From Patescibacteria group bacterium (GTDB taxonomy: Bacteria; Patescibacteriota; Microgenomatia; UBA8517), in NCBI GenBank assembly GCA_022868165.1, contig JALHYA010000010.1, forward strand, positions 64,375 through 103,234: a stretch of 38,860 nucleotides of DNA, written 5' to 3'. A model generated the notes under the pieces. That model was not told the DNA's origin. It ran no database searches and saw only the letters and a list, made by a program, of their open reading frames with translations. A program made the position numbers and the translations under genes. Shown here piece after piece: positions 16,179-24,171 of this stretch. How positions within the stretch are numbered: position 1 is the stretch's first letter; every line of letters begins with the position of its first letter.

Positions 16179-17152
16179 GCAGAAAGAAAAAAATCGTTGT
16201 AATCGGCGGAGGAACCGGAACATATCAAGTATTATCCGGCCTCAAAACTTATCCCCATATTGAGCTTTCCGCAGTTATTTCGATGTGCGATTCGGGAGGA
16301 TCCACCGGTAGACTTAGAAAAGAACTGGGAATTCTGCCCCCGGGAGATATAAGACGGGCAATTTTGGCTTTATCCGACCTACCCTTTGCCAGAAAGACTC
16401 TGGAAGAAGTTTTTGATTTTCGTTTTGAAAACGGCAAAACTTTGGCAGGACATTCTTTAGGTAATATTCTTTTGGCGGCCTTAGTCCAAATTACGGGGAG
16501 CATGGATAGAGCTATCAAGGAGGCGGCCAGAATCTTAAATGCCTCGGGCAAAATCTTTCCGATAACTCTTGATAATACAAACCTCGTGGCCATATTGAAA
16601 GAGGGGACTAGGGTTTTTGGAGAAACAAAAATCGACAGACGCAAAATAAAACCCAAGGTGCCGATTGAAAAAGTTTATATTTCACCAAAGGCAAATATCT
16701 TCTACGACGCAGCGAAAGCAATAGAGGCCGCGGATTTAATAGTCTTTGGGCCAGGCGATTTGTATACAAGTTTGATACCAACACTTTTGGTGAATGGAAC
16801 GCGAACAGCATTGTCCAAATCAAATGCGAAAGTCGTTTTTGTAGTAAATCTTATGACAAAAAAAGGTGAAACCGACGGATTTGTTGCATCGGATTTTGTC
16901 AAGATTTTCAGAGATTATATGGGAGAGGCGGCTTACAAATTGACTCACGTAATTGTCAATAAAAAGTTAAGCGGCGAAAAAAGCAGAATTTCAAGTTGGT
17001 ATAGAAAATACGGTTCCATCCCCGTCAAAGATGATTTGTCAAAGACCAAGAAAAAAGAATTTAAGGTTATTTCCGGGAATTATGTGGGTACGACAACCTT
17101 TTTTCGACACAGCCCCGAAAAGTTGGCCAAGGTAATAATTTCTCTGCTATGA
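16175..17152 (+). CDS. yvcK: YvcK/CofD-like nucleotide-sugar-binding protein
   Basis: YvcK proteins bind UDP-sugars and are needed for wall synthesis and gluconeogenic growth in Firmicutes. Residues 8-16 hold VIGGGTGTY, followed by MCDSGGSTGRLRKELGILPP near 41-60, PGDIRRAILAL, and GHSLGNILLAAL near 94. The length of 325 is normal. The ATG at 16175 overlaps the preceding stop and yields the proper short basic N-terminus; a start 8 codons earlier only adds residues inside the upstream gene. It has no rapZ/hprK neighbours, so its linkage to metabolism is not visible here. Confidence 0.92.
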   Translation: MSRKKKIVVIGGGTGTYQVLSGLKTYPHIELSAVISMCDSGGSTGRLRKELGILPPGDIRRAILALSDLPFARKTLEEVFDFRFENGKTLAGHSLGNILLAALVQITGSMDRAIKEAARILNASGKIFPITLDNTNLVAILKEGTRVFGETKIDRRKIKPKVPIEKVYISPKANIFYDAAKAIEAADLIVFGPGDLYTSLIPTLLVNGTRTALSKSNAKVVFVVNLMTKKGETDGFVASDFVKIFRDYMGEAAYKLTHVIVNKKLSGEKSRISSWYRKYGSIPVKDDLSKTKKKEFKVISGNYVGTTTFFRHSPEKLAKVIISLL

Positions 17153-17161
17153 AAAGCTTCA

Positions 17162-17170
17162 TGTTATACT
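17162..17170 (+). promoter_or_regulatory. Extended -10 promoter of the HIT gene
   Basis: TGTTATACT fits TGn-TATACT and ends only 6 bases before the GTG start at 17177. The transcript would begin at or next to the start codon, so the message is probably leaderless. Confidence 0.55.
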
Positions 17171-17176
17171 AAAACC

Positions 17177-17497
17177 GTGAAAGATTGCGTTTTCTGTAAA
17201 ATTGTAAAGAAAGAAATTCCTTCACAAATCGAGAAGGAGACGGACAACCTGATTGTGTTTAAAGAGATGAGTCCCAAAGCTCCTATTCATCTTCTCATTG
17301 TTCCCAAAAGGCATTACAAAGATATAACCGAGGCGGACGGAGACATCTGGCGGGAAATAAGAGATATTGCAAATGAAATCGCAAAACAGAAGGCTCTAGT
17401 CGGATTTAGGCTGGTTCATAATGCCGGAGAAGCGGCGGTTGTTCACCATATGCATGTACACTTTTTGGGACCGATAGCGGTGGACAGAGAAATATGA
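17177..17497 (+). CDS. HIT-family nucleotide hydrolase
   Basis: Histidine-triad proteins hydrolyse nucleoside phosphoramidates or AMP-lysine adducts. The N-terminal CVFCKIVKKEIP (residues 4-15) has the CxxC of bacterial HIT proteins, and the catalytic triad lies in HHMHVHFLGP near residues 92-101. The length of 106 is slightly short. The start is GTG, fixed by the extended -10 box just upstream and by the family N-terminus. It overlaps yqeY by ATGA and heads a run through dnaX. Confidence 0.93.
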   Translation: MKDCVFCKIVKKEIPSQIEKETDNLIVFKEMSPKAPIHLLIVPKRHYKDITEADGDIWREIRDIANEIAKQKALVGFRLVHNAGEAAVVHHMHVHFLGPIAVDREI

Positions 17498-17943
17498 CTT
17501 TAATTGCAGATTCCATGACTAAACTAATTGCAGAGGCAATGAAAGCCCGCGATGAGATTCGTTTGTCTACTTTGCGGCTATTGTCTTCGGCTCTGAATTA
17601 CGAATTTATCGCCAAACAACACAAGCTAAACGAAGAAGAAGAGTTGAATGTTGTGCGGCGAGAAGCAAAGAAAAGGGAAGATGCTATCGAGGCCTACGAA
17701 AAAGCCGGCGCTCAAGACAGGGCCGATAAAGAGAAAGAAGAACTTGCAATTTTAGAAAAGTTTTTACCTGCTCAGATGCCAGATGAGGAATTAGATAAGA
17801 TAGTTGATGAAGCCATCTCTCAAACCGGCGCGAAAACAATGGCCGATATGGGTAAGGCAATTGGGAGTGTTATGGCAAAAGTTGCGGGACGGGCTGACGG
17901 CGGCAGAGTTTCCGCCCTGATAAAAGCCAGGCTAACTTCATGA
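17494..17943 (+). CDS. yqeY: YqeY / GatB-tail-domain protein
   Basis: YqeY resembles the tail domain of the GatB amidotransferase subunit that contacts tRNA; its own role is unclear. The protein is helical, 149 residues, with KARDEIRLSTLRLLSSAL near 18-35, AKKREDAIEAYEKAGAQDRADKE near 56-78 and FLPAQMPDEEL near 89-99, all family landmarks. It overlaps the genes on both sides by ATGA. The ATG 21 bases downstream would remove only seven non-conserved residues and cannot be excluded. Confidence 0.9.
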   Translation: MTLIADSMTKLIAEAMKARDEIRLSTLRLLSSALNYEFIAKQHKLNEEEELNVVRREAKKREDAIEAYEKAGAQDRADKEKEELAILEKFLPAQMPDEELDKIVDEAISQTGAKTMADMGKAIGSVMAKVAGRADGGRVSALIKARLTS

Positions 17944-18335
17944 TTAAAGTTAATGTTGCAAAACAATCCAACTTTCCGGTTGATCCCTCAAAGCTAAAAA
18001 AAGCGATAAGCGAATTCTTAACCAAAAACGGTATTGTTTCCGATGCCGAAGTTTCCGTAGCCATTGTTGGCGAGAAACGAATGCTTGAGTTGGGAAAGAA
18101 GTACTTGCATGATTCCGGCAGTGGAGTCCATAATGTTTTTTCGTTTACTACAGATGAGTTGCCGGGAAAATTTGTTTTCCCGCCGGATAATATAATTCAT
18201 CTGGGAGAAATTGTAATTTGTTTTCCGAAGGTTGTTGAGGAGGCGAAAAAGGAGGGAGTTTTGATTGACGATAAAGTCAAAGAGCTTGCCGAACACGCCT
18301 GCCTTCACCTTATGGGTGTTCATCACAAAGAATGA
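17940..18335 (+). CDS. ybeY: Endoribonuclease YbeY
   Basis: YbeY is a zinc-dependent RNase used in 16S rRNA 3' maturation and ribosome quality control. The metal site is H119-x3-H123-x5-H129 in HACLHLMGVHH at the very C-terminus. The middle (HNVFSFTTDE, LGEIVIC) matches the family core (usually VLSFP, LGDI.I). Length is 131. It overlaps yqeY and dnaX by ATGA, so the three should be co-translated. Confidence 0.93.
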   Translation: MIKVNVAKQSNFPVDPSKLKKAISEFLTKNGIVSDAEVSVAIVGEKRMLELGKKYLHDSGSGVHNVFSFTTDELPGKFVFPPDNIIHLGEIVICFPKVVEEAKKEGVLIDDKVKELAEHACLHLMGVHHKE

Positions 18336-19846
18336 CCTTATACCTTAAATATAGGCCACAGAGCCTAGAAGAACTTGACTCGCAAATTGTACGTGAGTCC
18401 CTCCAAAAAATAGTCGCTTCGGGAAAAATTCCCCACGCTTTTCTTTTTTCGGGGCCTAAGGGAATTGGGAAAACCTCAGCAGCAAGAATTTTGGCAAAGA
18501 TTGTCAACTGCGAGAAAAACCAAAAGAAGCTCAAAGAGTCGTGCAACAAGTGCGAACAATGCATAACCATTTCCAAAGGGACAAATTTGGACGTGATTGA
18601 ACTGGATGCGGCAAGTAATCGCGGAATCGAGGACGTAAGAAATCTTAGAGATGCGGTAAAACTCTCTCCTGCAAAAGCCAGGAAAAAAGTTTACATTATC
18701 GACGAAGCGCACATGTTGACTACGGAAGCCGCAAACGCCCTATTAAAAACCTTGGAGGAGCCGCCCGAACACGTGATGTTTATTCTTGCCACAACCAATC
18801 CGGAAAAACTCGTCGAAACAATTCGCTCAAGAACTACAAACATGACTTTCTCAAAAGCAAAACCGGAGGAGCTCCTTCGTTCTCTTCAAAGAGTAGTAAA
18901 AGGAGAAAAATTAAAGATAGATAAAGACGCGCTTTCGTTAATTTCCAAGGCCGCCGCCGGTTCTTTTAGGGATGCGGTTAAGCTTGTTGAGCAGATAATG
19001 CTCGAGCAGGTAAAAACCGATGCGAAAAGCGTCAATGAATTTCTTTTCAGAAAGAAAATGTTTTCCGTTGAAGGGTTTTTGGAAATTCTTCACAGGAAAG
19101 ATGCCAAGACGGCGATAGAAGAAGTGGAAAAAGTTTCCGAATCCGGAGTTGGGACGGAAACGTTTTTGGAACAAATTCTGGAAGTTCTTAGGGCCGAACT
19201 CTTGGCGAAAGTTGGAGTAGGCGAAAGCGGAGAGAGTGCATTTAGTAAAGAAGAACTTATTGCGCTTGTCACACTTTTTTCTCAAGCGGCAAGGGAGCTT
19301 TCGGGGTCTTTATTGGAGCAAATTCCCGTGGAGCTGGCGATAATTTCGTGGTGCGGAGGCGAAAAGAAGTTAGAGGTTGGAGGTCAGATGCTGGAGGTAG
19401 AAGGTGGAAGTCTGAAGACTGAAATCGGCCTTTCAACGTCCAAACTCGAACCTCAACGTCTAACTTCAAACGTCAAACATCAAACTTCAATTAAAGAGAT
19501 TAGCGAAGAAGTGTGGAGAAATATTCTTGCGGCAGTCAAACCCAGAAATACCTCGATAGAGGCTCTTCTTAGGGCAGCAAAACCAATAGGATATGACGGG
19601 AAAGTTTTAACTCTGGGAGTTTTCTATCGCTTCCACAAAGAAAGACTTGAAGACGGAGGCAATAGAAGAATATTGGAAGAGGTAGTAGAAGTAATATTTG
19701 GCGCTCCGGTTAGAATCGTTTGCACCTTGACCGAGCCGCCGGCAAAAAAGACAGAAACGCCTCCTGTAACCGGGGGAGAAACGGTTTTGACCGAGGGAGA
19801 GGATAAAGATATAATAAAGGTCGCAGAAGAAATTTTTGGGAACTAG
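18332..19846 (+). CDS. dnaX: DNA polymerase III gamma/tau subunit, with an in-frame repeat insertion
   Basis: The clamp-loader motor. Walker A is GPKGIGKT (41-48), a zinc module includes CNKCEQC near 71, and the DEAH-type Walker B (IIDEAHML) is near residue 122. The lid and collar domains follow to about 340. Residues 345-386 are encoded by a palindromic array of 7-bp repeats and read as low-complexity sequence with a 7-residue near-repeat (LEVGGQM, LEVEGGS). A conserved-looking C-terminal domain resumes at about 388 (SEEVWRNILAAVKP). The insertion sits in the linker, where added length should be tolerated. At 504 residues it is in the normal range. Confidence 0.94.
   Translation: MTLYLKYRPQSLEELDSQIVRESLQKIVASGKIPHAFLFSGPKGIGKTSAARILAKIVNCEKNQKKLKESCNKCEQCITISKGTNLDVIELDAASNRGIEDVRNLRDAVKLSPAKARKKVYIIDEAHMLTTEAANALLKTLEEPPEHVMFILATTNPEKLVETIRSRTTNMTFSKAKPEELLRSLQRVVKGEKLKIDKDALSLISKAAAGSFRDAVKLVEQIMLEQVKTDAKSVNEFLFRKKMFSVEGFLEILHRKDAKTAIEEVEKVSESGVGTETFLEQILEVLRAELLAKVGVGESGESAFSKEELIALVTLFSQAARELSGSLLEQIPVELAIISWCGGEKKLEVGGQMLEVEGGSLKTEIGLSTSKLEPQRLTSNVKHQTSIKEISEEVWRNILAAVKPRNTSIEALLRAAKPIGYDGKVLTLGVFYRFHKERLEDGGNRRILEEVVEVIFGAPVRIVCTLTEPPAKKTETPPVTGGETVLTEGEDKDIIKVAEEIFGN
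19366..19488 (+). repeat. Palindromic array of 7-bp repeats inside dnaX
   Basis: The left half reads GAAGTTA, GAGGTTG, GAGGTCA, GATGCTG, GAGGTAG and then two looser units. The right half, read on the other strand from 19488, gives GAAGTTT, GATGTTT, GACGTTT, GAAGTTA, GACGTTG and looser units. The array is 123 bases long (41 codons), keeps the dnaX frame and has no stop. The same design recurs at 32961-33062. Confidence 0.75.
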
Positions 19847-19851
19847 GTAAG

Positions 19852-20295
19852 ATGACAGAAACAATAGGAAATTTAGATATTCCCGACAAGCGCATAAAGG
19901 GGGCAGAGTCCTTTGGTACGTGGGGTAGCCCCGATTGGAGGGATCTTTATGAGGGCGACCTCCTTGCGTGGGCGGACAATAAGATAAGAATGTTAAATCT
20001 TCATTTAAGGGAAAATCCACAGGTCACAGAAGAGGTTCAAACTAGAGATTTGTTATATAGGTGGAGGAATGCTTATCTGGCGGAGTATAACAGTGCTCCT
20101 CCTGGGAGACCGGTTGATGAGCGATTAGAAGACGGGTTTTGGCAAGTTTATTTAACAGCTCTTGAGGAGGCCTATAAAGGAAAGAGCGATGAGGATAAAC
20201 AGGCCGCGCTAAGTAAGGCTAAAGGGTTCAACACAAGAAGGAAGAATGAACTTGAATATAAAAGAACCTGGCAAGGTGATATAGAGGAATATTAG
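19852..20295 (+). CDS. Soluble acidic protein of unknown function between dnaX and ybaB
   Basis: I do not recognise this 147-residue protein. It is hydrophilic and rich in W, E, D and R, with predicted helices (residues 35-65 and 85-120) and no signal or membrane segment. It starts five bases after dnaX and ends ten bases before ybaB, interrupting the common dnaX-ybaB-recR order. Its position suggests co-expression with these genes; no function can be inferred from sequence. Confidence 0.6.
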   Translation: MTETIGNLDIPDKRIKGAESFGTWGSPDWRDLYEGDLLAWADNKIRMLNLHLRENPQVTEEVQTRDLLYRWRNAYLAEYNSAPPGRPVDERLEDGFWQVYLTALEEAYKGKSDEDKQAALSKAKGFNTRRKNELEYKRTWQGDIEEY

Positions 20296-20305
20296 GAGTT
20301 AGGAA

Positions 20306-20593
20306 ATGTTTGATAAATTTAAACAATTAAATGAGCTCCGGAAAATGCGCTCCCAGGCGATGGAGCTGCAGAAAGAACTTGAAAAGATTTCGGAAACCGT
20401 CGAAAAGGGTGAATGGACCGTTTCCGTTTCCGGTGACCAAAAAATCAGATATATCAAAAAAGGCGAGGAGGATATGACCCAGTTGACCGACGTAATAAAT
20501 GATGCAATGAAAAAGGTCCAAAAGGAAGCCGCCAAGAAAATGATGGAAATGGGTGGCGGACTTAGCGGCCTTCTTGGTAAAATGGGTTCATGA
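20306..20593 (+). CDS. ybaB: YbaB/EbfC nucleoid-associated protein
   Basis: YbaB forms tweezer-like dimers that bind DNA. At 95 residues it has the family layout: an N-terminal helix (KFKQLNELRKMRSQAMELQKE on from residue 4), a central sheet, and a C-terminal helix ending in a glycine-rich tail (MGGGLSGLLGKMG). AGGAG stands about 13 bases before the ATG, one of the few recognisable ribosome binding sites in the window. It overlaps recR by ATGA, the classic pairing. Confidence 0.88.
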   Translation: MFDKFKQLNELRKMRSQAMELQKELEKISETVEKGEWTVSVSGDQKIRYIKKGEEDMTQLTDVINDAMKKVQKEAAKKMMEMGGGLSGLLGKMGS

Positions 20594-21195
20594 AGATAGC
20601 CCGGCCGCTTGCGCGCCTTATCGAATCTTTTCAAAAACTTCCCGGAATTGGCCCCAGAACAGCTCAGAGGCTTTCTTTTTATTTACTCCACGTTCCCCAG
20701 TCCGAATTGGATTCTTTCTCGGAGGCATTGGCAGAGTTGAAAAAACAAACGGTATTTTGCTCGATTTGTAAGAATGTTTCGGAGTCGGACCCTTGTCCTG
20801 TCTGCTCAGATTCTTCACGAGACAAATCCACCATTTTGGTGGTCGAACAACCTTTGGATATTTTGGCTTTTGAAAAAACAGGCAAATACAAAGGCGTATA
20901 TCACGTCCTTCACGGAAGCATTAGCCCCCTGGAAAATATCGGACCGGATGAGATATTTATCGCAGAACTGTTAAAAAGGGCAAAAGCTCCTGTTAAGGAG
21001 ATAATTATTGCAACAAATCCTACAATGGAAGGAGAGGCAACGGCAATGTTTATTAAGAAAAAACTAAATGAATCGGGAAGTGCTAAGAAAATTAAACTCA
21101 CTAGATTGGGCGTTGGTGTTCCAACCGGAGCGGATTTGGAATATGCTGATGAGACAACCTTGACTCAGGCAATAGAGGGGAGAAGAGAGATATGA
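20590..21195 (+). CDS. recR: Recombination protein RecR
   Basis: RecR loads RecA at gaps together with RecO and RecF. The N-terminal helix-hairpin-helix is FQKLPGIGPRTAQRL (residues about 15-29), the four-cysteine zinc finger spans CSICKNVSESDPCPVC near 57-72, and the Toprim domain follows (ILVVEQPLDILAFEKTGKYKG near 81). The C-terminal LTRLGVGVPTGADLEYADE closes the family pattern. Length is normal at 201. It overlaps genes on both sides by ATGA. Confidence 0.96.
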   Translation: MKIARPLARLIESFQKLPGIGPRTAQRLSFYLLHVPQSELDSFSEALAELKKQTVFCSICKNVSESDPCPVCSDSSRDKSTILVVEQPLDILAFEKTGKYKGVYHVLHGSISPLENIGPDEIFIAELLKRAKAPVKEIIIATNPTMEGEATAMFIKKKLNESGSAKKIKLTRLGVGVPTGADLEYADETTLTQAIEGRREI

Positions 21196-21599
21196 AACAA
21201 CAATTAAAAAATATTGGACAGCAGTTTGCAAGACAAGTAGTCCAAGAGCCCACTGAAATATTGAAGGAGGCAGGGGAGCAAGTGGCCGGTGTTCCATCGA
21301 CCGAAAATAAACCTCAGCAACCACAGGTGGAAAAACCTGTTACGCCTCAGGAGGTTCAAAGGAAACACGCAAAGGCAAGAAGTTTATATACCGCACTGGA
21401 AAACGAACTGAAGGAAATTCGGGTAAGAAAAGCCCAAGATACGCAAGCCGAGCAACAAGTTCAAAACCCGCCAGTGCAAGAGAAACCTTTAGTAGAACCG
21501 CAAACAAAACACTCAAGGCGATTATTTGGTTTTGGACAAAAGGCTCAGGCCGAAAAACAAAAAACCCACGTTGAGCGGCCTGTCCAATCTTCAACTTAG
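21192..21599 (+). CDS. Disordered Q/E/K-rich protein of unknown function
   Basis: I do not recognise this 135-residue protein. It is rich in Q, E, K and P and probably disordered, except for a helical middle (VQRKHAKARSLYTALENELK, residues about 55-74) that could form a short coiled coil. There is no signal or membrane segment. Its ATG overlaps the recR stop, and cysS follows 18 bases later from its own promoter, so it is the last gene of the dnaX-recR unit. Confidence 0.6.
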   Translation: MKQQLKNIGQQFARQVVQEPTEILKEAGEQVAGVPSTENKPQQPQVEKPVTPQEVQRKHAKARSLYTALENELKEIRVRKAQDTQAEQQVQNPPVQEKPLVEPQTKHSRRLFGFGQKAQAEKQKTHVERPVQSST

Positions 21600-21603
21600 A
21601 ATT

Positions 21604-21612
21604 TGATACAAT
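21604..21612 (+). promoter_or_regulatory. Extended -10 promoter of cysS
   Basis: TGATACAAT fits TGn-TACAAT and ends 5 bases before the GTG start, predicting a leaderless message. Confidence 0.5.
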
Positions 21613-21617
21613 AAGGC

Positions 21618-23024
21618 GTGGCTGATATCTATTTATATAATACTTTGGGCCGCAAGAAAGAATTATTTGTGCCTCTTGACCCACCTCATGTCGGAATGTA
21701 TTCCTGCGGCCCAACCGTTTATGATTACGCGCACATTGGGCATATGCGCCGTTATGTCGGCGATGATGTTTTAAAAAGACTTTTGGGCTTCAATAGTTTT
21801 CAGGTAAAACATGTAATGAACATTACCGATGTCGGCCATCTAACTTCCGACGCCGATACTGGAGAAGACAAAATAGAGAAAAGTGCTGCAGAGAAGGGGA
21901 AATCCGCTTTCGAGATTGCCAAGTTTTTTGAAGAACAATTTTTCGCATCAACCGACGCATTAAATATAGGAAGACCAAATATTGTCTGCCGGGCAACCGA
22001 ACACATAAACGAGCAGATAGCCCTTATTAAAAAATTGGAAGAAAACGGTTATACCTACATAACCGATGACGGAATTTATTTTGATACGTCGAAACTCAAA
22101 GATTACGGAAGACTTGCCGGCGGCAAAGAGGGGATAAGGCCGGGGGCGAGAGTCGATATTGCCGGCAAAAAACATCCCACGGATTTTGCTCTTTGGAAAT
22201 TTAGCCCAAAGGATAAAAAACGCCAAATGGAATGGGACAGCCCTTGGGGAGTAGCTTTTCCCGGATGGCATATCGAGTGTTCCGCCATGAGCATGAAATA
22301 TCTCGGAGAAACTTTCGATATCCACTCGGGCGGAGTAGATCATATCGCAGTTCATCACACAAACGAAATTGCACAAAGCGAGGGAGCAACGGGGAAGGAC
22401 CCCGTAAAATATTGGGTCCACTATGAATTTTTGCAGGTCGACGGGCAAAAGATGAGCAAAAGCTTGAAGAATACCTACACCGTAGACGATGTAAAAAAGA
22501 AAGGCTTTGACCCAATGGCCCTTCGTTATCTTTTTCTTACGGCTTACTATCGGGACCCATTGAATTTCACCTGGAAATCGCTGGAAGCGGCCCAAAGCGC
22601 TTTGGAGAAATTAAGAACTCAAGTTGCCGCTCTAGGAAAGCAGCAACCGAGAACCACAATTTCTCAAGAAAAAAACGAGAAAGTAGACGAATATCGCGAT
22701 AAATTCATAAAGTCGGTAAACGACGACATGAATACGGCAACCGGCTTGGCGGTAATGTGGGAAATGCTAAAAAGCAATATTCCTTCGGAAGATAAATATG
22801 ATTTGGCAATAACCTTTGATGAGGTTTTAGGACTAAAACTTGGCGAATATACTGCGCCAATAGTCAATATTCCCCAAGAGGTTGAAAAACTTGTGGCCAA
22901 AAGAGAAAATTTGAGAAAAGCGGGAGATTATAGAGATGCGGATAAGTTAAGAATTAAAGTTGAGGAAAAAGGATTTATTGTTGAGGATACTCCCGGGGGC
23001 TCCAGACTTACACCCAAAAGATGA
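21618..23024 (+). CDS. cysS: Cysteinyl-tRNA synthetase
   Basis: A class I synthetase that charges tRNA-Cys. The zinc-binding C30 is in YSCGPTVYDYAHIGHMR, with the HIGH motif at 39-42. KMSKS is at 278-282. Zinc ligands also include the WHIECSAMS region near 218, and HSGGVDHIAVHHTNE lies near 238. At 468 residues it is full length. The GTG start is the only one giving the canonical N-terminus (ADIYLYNTLGRKKE), and it is consistent with the adjacent -10 box. It overlaps the HAD gene by ATGA. Confidence 0.96.
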   Translation: MADIYLYNTLGRKKELFVPLDPPHVGMYSCGPTVYDYAHIGHMRRYVGDDVLKRLLGFNSFQVKHVMNITDVGHLTSDADTGEDKIEKSAAEKGKSAFEIAKFFEEQFFASTDALNIGRPNIVCRATEHINEQIALIKKLEENGYTYITDDGIYFDTSKLKDYGRLAGGKEGIRPGARVDIAGKKHPTDFALWKFSPKDKKRQMEWDSPWGVAFPGWHIECSAMSMKYLGETFDIHSGGVDHIAVHHTNEIAQSEGATGKDPVKYWVHYEFLQVDGQKMSKSLKNTYTVDDVKKKGFDPMALRYLFLTAYYRDPLNFTWKSLEAAQSALEKLRTQVAALGKQQPRTTISQEKNEKVDEYRDKFIKSVNDDMNTATGLAVMWEMLKSNIPSEDKYDLAITFDEVLGLKLGEYTAPIVNIPQEVEKLVAKRENLRKAGDYRDADKLRIKVEEKGFIVEDTPGGSRLTPKR

Positions 23025-23656
23025 ACAAAGTTTCCGCAGTAATTTTTGACTTGGACGGGACCGTTTTGGACAATGAAGACGAATACGGGGATTCCTTCAA
23101 AAAAGTTTTGGAATCACTTGGCGCAAAAAACGTTTCGGACTTCCCGCAAACCGGTGGAATTGGGGTAGAGGAAAATTGGCCGAAACTTTTGGAAAAATAT
23201 CATGTCGCGACAAATAAAACTGTTGAAGAATTGGCAGTCGAAACTCAACAGGAGTACTTGAAACTCTTGCTGAAAGTGACGGTAAAAAAAGACTTGGAAA
23301 TATTTATTAAGGAACTTAAAAAGAAAGGAATAAAAACGGCGCTCGCAACTTCAAACGTTTGGACTATTTTGGAAAAAGTTTTTGAAGTTTTGCCCATTGA
23401 AGGATATTTTGACAGCGTTACAGCGGGAGAAGAAGTTGTCAGCAAAAAACCGGCCCCCGATTTATTTTTGATTGCGGCGGACAAGTTGGATGTTAAACCC
23501 GAAGAGTGTTTGGTTATCGAAGACGCCCCCTCGGGGATAGAGGCCGCACGCGATGCGGGAATGAGGGTCGTGGCAATCGCCAGAAACGATAAGCTCGCCG
23601 AAGAACTCAAAGATGCCGATTTAGTTGTCAGAGGATATAATCAATTACATGTCTGA
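23021..23656 (+). CDS. HAD-superfamily phosphatase, beta-phosphoglucomutase-like
   Basis: A haloacid-dehalogenase-fold phosphatase. Motif I is DLDGT at residues 10-14 (FDLDGTVLDNED), motif II is the ATSN region near 108, the lysine is near 147 (SKKPAPDLF) and motif III is IEDAPSGIEAARDAG near 166-180. The small cap lies between. This is the beta-phosphoglucomutase/phosphatase subfamily; the substrate cannot be deduced. It overlaps cysS by ATGA and the next gene by 8 bases. Confidence 0.88.
   Translation: MNKVSAVIFDLDGTVLDNEDEYGDSFKKVLESLGAKNVSDFPQTGGIGVEENWPKLLEKYHVATNKTVEELAVETQQEYLKLLLKVTVKKDLEIFIKELKKKGIKTALATSNVWTILEKVFEVLPIEGYFDSVTAGEEVVSKKPAPDLFLIAADKLDVKPEECLVIEDAPSGIEAARDAGMRVVAIARNDKLAEELKDADLVVRGYNQLHV
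23636..23641 (+). promoter_or_regulatory. -10 box before the unknown gene at 23649
   Basis: A perfect TATAAT lies inside the end of the HAD gene, 7 bases before the ATG. No convincing -35 is visible, and the hexamer is not preceded by TGn. Confidence 0.35.
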
Positions 23657-24158
23657 ACAAATTAATTACGATGAGGTTCAAAGGGGAATTGAATTAACTA
23701 AAGCTGCTACGGCCAGGGCGTGGCTGGAACTTCCTAGAATTCAAGAGACTGCAAGAAAATTAGGTTTTGATGTAGACAAGGTAACTTTAGGTTGTGTTGT
23801 TAACGAAATTACAGCAGATGATGGAAACGCGTTTGGTCCGACGATTTCGATGGGTGACAATTTTAAGCCCGAAAGGGCCATTGTGGGCAAACAACGCCTC
23901 TTCGCGAGGCTCGATTGGGAATCCGGAATGGATGTAGTCCCCGAAGATATTAGAAATAGACTAAAGAGCGTTAGAGATAAATTGGGTAAAATCGATTGGA
24001 CAACTTATGAGGGTTTTAGTGAGGCCTACGGAATATGGAATAAAGAGGTAATGGGATTTGTACTGGAACAAATAAAAAATAATCCGAAGATTAAAGAGGC
24101 CTGTGACGCCGTTAATGAACTGGACGAGGCTGTCGAAAATGGGCAAATGCTACAATAA
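23649..24158 (+). CDS. Soluble protein of unknown function
   Basis: I do not recognise this 169-residue acidic protein. It is mostly helical, with no membrane segment. The ATG at 23649 is preferred over a TTG eight codons upstream, because a perfect TATAAT (23636-23641) ends 7 bases before it, giving a leaderless message. The gene begins inside the end of the HAD gene. It ends 13 bases before the ABC ATPase, whose own -10 box overlaps the end of this gene. Confidence 0.6.
   Translation: MSEQINYDEVQRGIELTKAATARAWLELPRIQETARKLGFDVDKVTLGCVVNEITADDGNAFGPTISMGDNFKPERAIVGKQRLFARLDWESGMDVVPEDIRNRLKSVRDKLGKIDWTTYEGFSEAYGIWNKEVMGFVLEQIKNNPKIKEACDAVNELDEAVENGQMLQ
24148..24156 (+). promoter_or_regulatory. 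Extended -10 promoter of the ABC transporter
   Basis: TGCTACAAT fits TGn-TACAAT and ends 15 bases before the ATPase ATG. It overlaps the 3' end of the upstream gene. Confidence 0.45.
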
Positions 24159-24171
24159 TTTCGAGCCAATC

